Of a stretch of 33,700 nt of DNA, positions 31,286-33,700 are shown piece after piece. Within the stretch, counting starts at the first letter, position 1. Every line of letters begins with the position of its first letter. Source of the stretch: Hyella patelloides LEGE 07179 (GTDB lineage: Bacteria > Cyanobacteriota > Cyanobacteriia > Cyanobacteriales > Xenococcaceae); the NCBI RefSeq assembly GCF_900659865.1, contig NZ_LR213815.1:1-33700 (forward strand), given 5' to 3'. A model generated the notes under the pieces. It ran no database searches. It was given only the letters and a program-made list of their open reading frames with translations, and was not told the origin of the DNA. The position numbers and the translations under genes are program-made.

Positions 31286-31822
31286 TTATATATTAATTGA
31301 AGAGATGGCTTGCTTAATTTCTGCTTGTTGTTCTTCATCGTAGCCCCATCTTGTCAAAAATTCTTGATAATTTCCTTCACCTTTAACAATAGTAGATTTT
31401 AAGTCTTGGATTTCTTGCTCAATCTCTGTCATTTTAAGCTTTTGAATTAGCTTAACAGTGCGACGATTAACCCTTTGCGATCCTGCTGCTGCGGTTTCGT
31501 CATCGTTACGCAGATGAGTTAATCTCATAGCTGCTGACATCGCCACATTCTTAACTAACAAATCGCTAACTATTTCAGGAGATGACTGCAAACCTTCAAT
31601 GACTCCTTGAGTGGGATCATCTGCTAAAGAAAGATCGCCAGTGAGGTAAGCAACAAAAAATCCCCGCGCACCAGTTTGACTTTTAACTAAATTAGCGATC
31701 GCTTCTGGGATTGCTTCTTCACTTAATTGATTGTCTACCATTTGTTGCATTAACTCTTGGGTTTTAGCAATCGCTTCAGGAAAAGAGAAAGATGGGGTAG
31801 TTGATGGAGAAGATTGATTCAT
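31286..31822 (-). CDS. Conserved-looking cyanobacterial protein of unknown function
   Basis: The 178-residue soluble protein starts MNQSSPSTTPSFSFPEAIAK and is mostly helical. Segments such as QTGARGFFVAYLTGDLSLAD, MSAAMRLTHLRNDDETAAAG and SQRVNRRTVKLIQKLK look conserved rather than random. I do not recognise a named domain. ATG 31822 fits the start of the coherent sequence; a TTG seven codons upstream adds only hydrophobic, unlikely residues. It is the first gene of a same-strand run with DUF3119 and DUF3086, so it may serve the same process. No signal peptide or membrane helix. Confidence 0.75.
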   Translation of the reverse strand: MNQSSPSTTPSFSFPEAIAKTQELMQQMVDNQLSEEAIPEAIANLVKSQTGARGFFVAYLTGDLSLADDPTQGVIEGLQSSPEIVSDLLVKNVAMSAAMRLTHLRNDDETAAAGSQRVNRRTVKLIQKLKMTEIEQEIQDLKSTIVKGEGNYQEFLTRWGYDEEQQAEIKQAISSINI

Positions 31823-31923
31823 AATAAAAATTAAACTATTCAATAAGAAGAATGATAAACTGAGGATATAAAGAAAGTATTAAATACATCAATAAATTAA
31901 TAAACGTAACGCGGGCATTACAC

Positions 31924-31931
31924 GGAAGGAG
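31924..31931 (+). promoter_or_regulatory. Strong ribosome binding site for the TauE/SafE-like gene
   Basis: GGAAGGAG lies five bases before ATG 31937. Most genes in this window lack such a clear site, so it stands out and fixes the start. Confidence 0.8.
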
Positions 31932-31936
31932 ACAAG

Positions 31937-32296
31937 ATGGAAATAGGTCTGTATCTAATTTTAGGTTTAGTTACAGGAACTGTTAGCGGGCTTATAGGTA
32001 TTGGTGGCGGAGTATTATTAACTCCTGCTTTAGTATACTTATTTGGTTTTACTCAACATAGCGCACAAGGAACAACTCTCGCTTTATTAGTACCTCCTGT
32101 TAGTTTATTAGCTGCTTGGACTTATTATCAGCAAGGAGAGGTAGATATCAAAGTTGCCTGTTTAATTTTTTTAGGTTTTTTTATTGGTGGTTTAATTGGT
32201 GCTAAATTTGCAACTAACCTCCCTGAAATTTGGCTCAAACGCTCTTTTGGTGTTTCTATGCTAGCTCTGGGGATTAAAATGATGCTATCTCGGTAA
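31937..32296 (+). CDS. Half-length TauE/SafE (TSUP) family permease
   Basis: The 119-residue protein has four hydrophobic segments and the family start GLVTGTVSGLIGIGGGVLLT (10-29), in which G-x-x-x-G-x-x-G-I-G-G-G is the hallmark, followed by PALVYLFGFTQHSAQGTTLA. The second half holds VACLIFLGFFIGGLIGAKFA. Full-length members have two such repeats in about 250 residues and export sulfite or other anions; this one has only one. The frame is intact with a strong ribosome site and a natural end (LALGIKMMLSR), so it is likely a genuine single-repeat form that would work as a dimer, rather than a broken gene. No second half follows in the next 187 bases. Confidence 0.88.
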   Translation: MEIGLYLILGLVTGTVSGLIGIGGGVLLTPALVYLFGFTQHSAQGTTLALLVPPVSLLAAWTYYQQGEVDIKVACLIFLGFFIGGLIGAKFATNLPEIWLKRSFGVSMLALGIKMMLSR

Positions 32297-32483
32297 TTAA
32301 CACCTCAAGCAATACTCCAGATGGGAATAGTGCGATCGCAATTTTCAGGAAATCAGAAAATCTATTAACCAAAGATCGAGTATCTCGTATTTTGTCAGAT
32401 TACGAAAACAAAAGTAAAATCAGAATTCTTAATTTATTTAACCATAGCTTCAAGAAATTTAAAGCTTGAGAAAGCAGAATTCA

Positions 32484-33488
32484 CTAAGAGCGATCGTAGT
32501 CTGGCACAGTATCTTCTACATTTCGCAGTATGGGTAAAGTATAGCCGATGAGGGCAAGGGATAAACCACAGCAAGAGAAAAGAGTGTATGCCATTGCTAT
32601 TCCTGCACCTGTACCTGTACCAAATACACCGCCGAAGATTCCTGCTAAAGCTCCTTCCCGCATCATAGCAGGTTCAAAAAAGCGATCGGCTAATGGGCCA
32701 GCAATCACTGCACCTATAGGTGTAGTTATTTGAGCAATTAAGTAACGAGTAGCAAAGACTCGTCCTTGAATATCGGGTTTTACCTTAGAAAGCCAAATTG
32801 CTTGATTTGAACTACCTTTGAAGGGAGAAGCGAAAGCTGCTCCAAAAGCAGCAATACTCCAAATTAGATGCCCCCTTCCCAAACCTAGTAAAATTTGACC
32901 TATATTTTGCAATCCAACGCCTAACAATAATCCATTAATTCGACGATTGAAACCGCCCCAAATACTTAGTACTGTTGCTCCTACTAAACCACCAATACCC
33001 ATGGCAGATTGTACGCCAGCAAGAACAGTACCATCATTGCCACTGCGAGCCAAGATTGAGGTAGAAACAAGTGCCATACTAGCACTACCAAATAAATTAG
33101 AACTCAACAAAAAAATTAAAATCGCCATTAAACCAGGATATTTAAATAAGTAACGGCACCCCATAGTTAACCGTTGCCAGATATTTTCTCTGTTCTGACT
33201 TTCTACTTGGTTTTGTCTGGGTTGAGGGATTTTGACAATTAATAAAGAGCTAATAGCCAAGAGAAAAGTTATCAGATCGAGAATGAGAATTCTCTCAAAG
33301 CCAATCCGATAGTAAAGTACTCCAGCCAAAGCAGGGGCAAAAATATTGGCACTAAAAACTTGAATTGAACCCATAGCAGTTGCTCGCGCATAATGCTGCT
33401 TAGGCACGATCGCTGACATGGAACTAGAATAAGCTAAATTTTGCAAATAGCTAAAAAGGGCAGTAATCGAAATAGTCAGATAAAACTC
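32484..33488 (-). pseudogene. MFS transporter interrupted by a MITE (C-terminal two thirds)
   Basis: The frame encodes the C-terminal part of a major facilitator superfamily transporter with about eight membrane segments (for example FSANIFAPALAGVLYYRIGF, AGVQSAMGIGGLVGATVLSI, YLIAQITTPIGAVIAGPLAD). A TTG at 33446 could be read as a start, but coding sense continues upstream as FYLTISITALFSYLQNLAYS, matching the end of helix 4 in MFS relatives of this type (usually H-I-Y-L, then Y-L-Q--AYS). It breaks off exactly where the 206-bp inverted-repeat element begins at 33489. The first roughly 110 residues should lie beyond the right edge. Unless the element is spliced or bypassed, no full transporter can be made. 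The substrate is unknown. Confidence 0.8.
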
Positions 33489-33694
33489 ACATTCCGCAGA
33501 AAAATTTAATTTCTTCGTGATTTTTTGAGCAATTTAGTCTACACACTTTAAGAGATAGAGAATACAGCGATTTTAGAAACAGAATAAGAACTAATATATT
33601 ATTTGGTGTTTTTGAAGATTGGCGATTGCTATAAACGGCTATATTCAAGCAAATTCATTTAATTATTTCCTTGAGAAAATTATCTGCGGAATGT
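33489..33694. mobile_element. 206-bp MITE-like element inside the MFS gene
   Basis: The ends are inverted repeats: ACATTCCGCAGA at 33489-33500 and its reverse complement at 33683-33694, with similar AT-rich sequence inside. There is no open frame of note. The left flank ends CAGATAAAACTC (33477-33488), and the right flank starts CAGATA (33695-33700, where the window ends), as expected for a target duplication of up to 12 bp. That length and the end sequence suggest mobilisation by an IS4-like transposase encoded elsewhere. Confidence 0.8.
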
Positions 33695-33700
33695 CAGATA

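Overview
The window is chromosomal DNA from an AT-rich cyanobacterium. Support comes from more than twenty copies of the HIP1 octamer GCGATCGC seen by eye, a high-light-inducible (Hlip) protein, the sulfolipid enzyme SqdB, a LabA-like NYN protein, a DUF3086/DUF3119 pair and a fibrillin-like protein. The dispersed palindromes suit a large, repeat-rich colonial or filamentous genome, but I cannot name the genus.

Layout. 1-400: an IS630-type element runs off the left edge and has cut the first codons from a short conserved gene. 566-4516: GNAT acetyltransferase, Asp/Asn beta-hydroxylase, Bax-inhibitor-1 membrane protein, Hlip, and a small membrane protein. 4913-10691: an M16 peptidase homologue without its zinc motif, leuA, a NYN-domain protein and sqdB, separated by repeat-bearing gaps. 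11256-13842: a Vat-like acetyltransferase, an unrecognised 117-residue protein and a bacterial-type poly(ADP-ribose) glycohydrolase, all on the minus strand, then a membrane protein on the plus strand. 14001-15892: a decaying toxin-antitoxin and nuclease cluster. It holds a RelB-like antitoxin with a RelE-like toxin lacking a start codon, a BrnT-like pair that looks intact, a HicB remnant with an in-frame stop, and a frameshifted HNH nuclease fragment. 16239-20706: an M1 aminopeptidase carrying a repeat-derived in-frame insertion, an alpha/beta hydrolase, and a REP-associated tyrosine transposase (RAYT) flanked by two inverted copies of one palindrome. 20885-32296: mainly housekeeping and membrane genes (coaE, metallophosphoesterase, fibrillin-like protein with an overlooked 35-residue membrane protein upstream, SpoIIM-like protein, sugar ABC permease, purN, a kinase-like protein, plsY, DUF3086, DUF3119, a half-length TauE/SafE permease). 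32484-33700: an MFS transporter gene interrupted by a 206-bp inverted-repeat element that looks like a MITE.

The metabolic genes do not form one pathway: leucine (leuA), sulfolipid (sqdB), CoA (coaE), purine (purN) and phospholipid (plsY) synthesis are each represented by a single gene, as is usual in cyanobacteria. The clearest theme is repeat traffic. At least four mobile or repetitive systems have left marks here (IS630, RAYT/REP, a dispersed element with core AGTCCTTTAGGG, and the MITE). In three places they have altered a gene: the truncated gene at 126, the aminopeptidase at 17270, and the MFS gene at 33488. All family assignments come from reading motifs; no database search was run.
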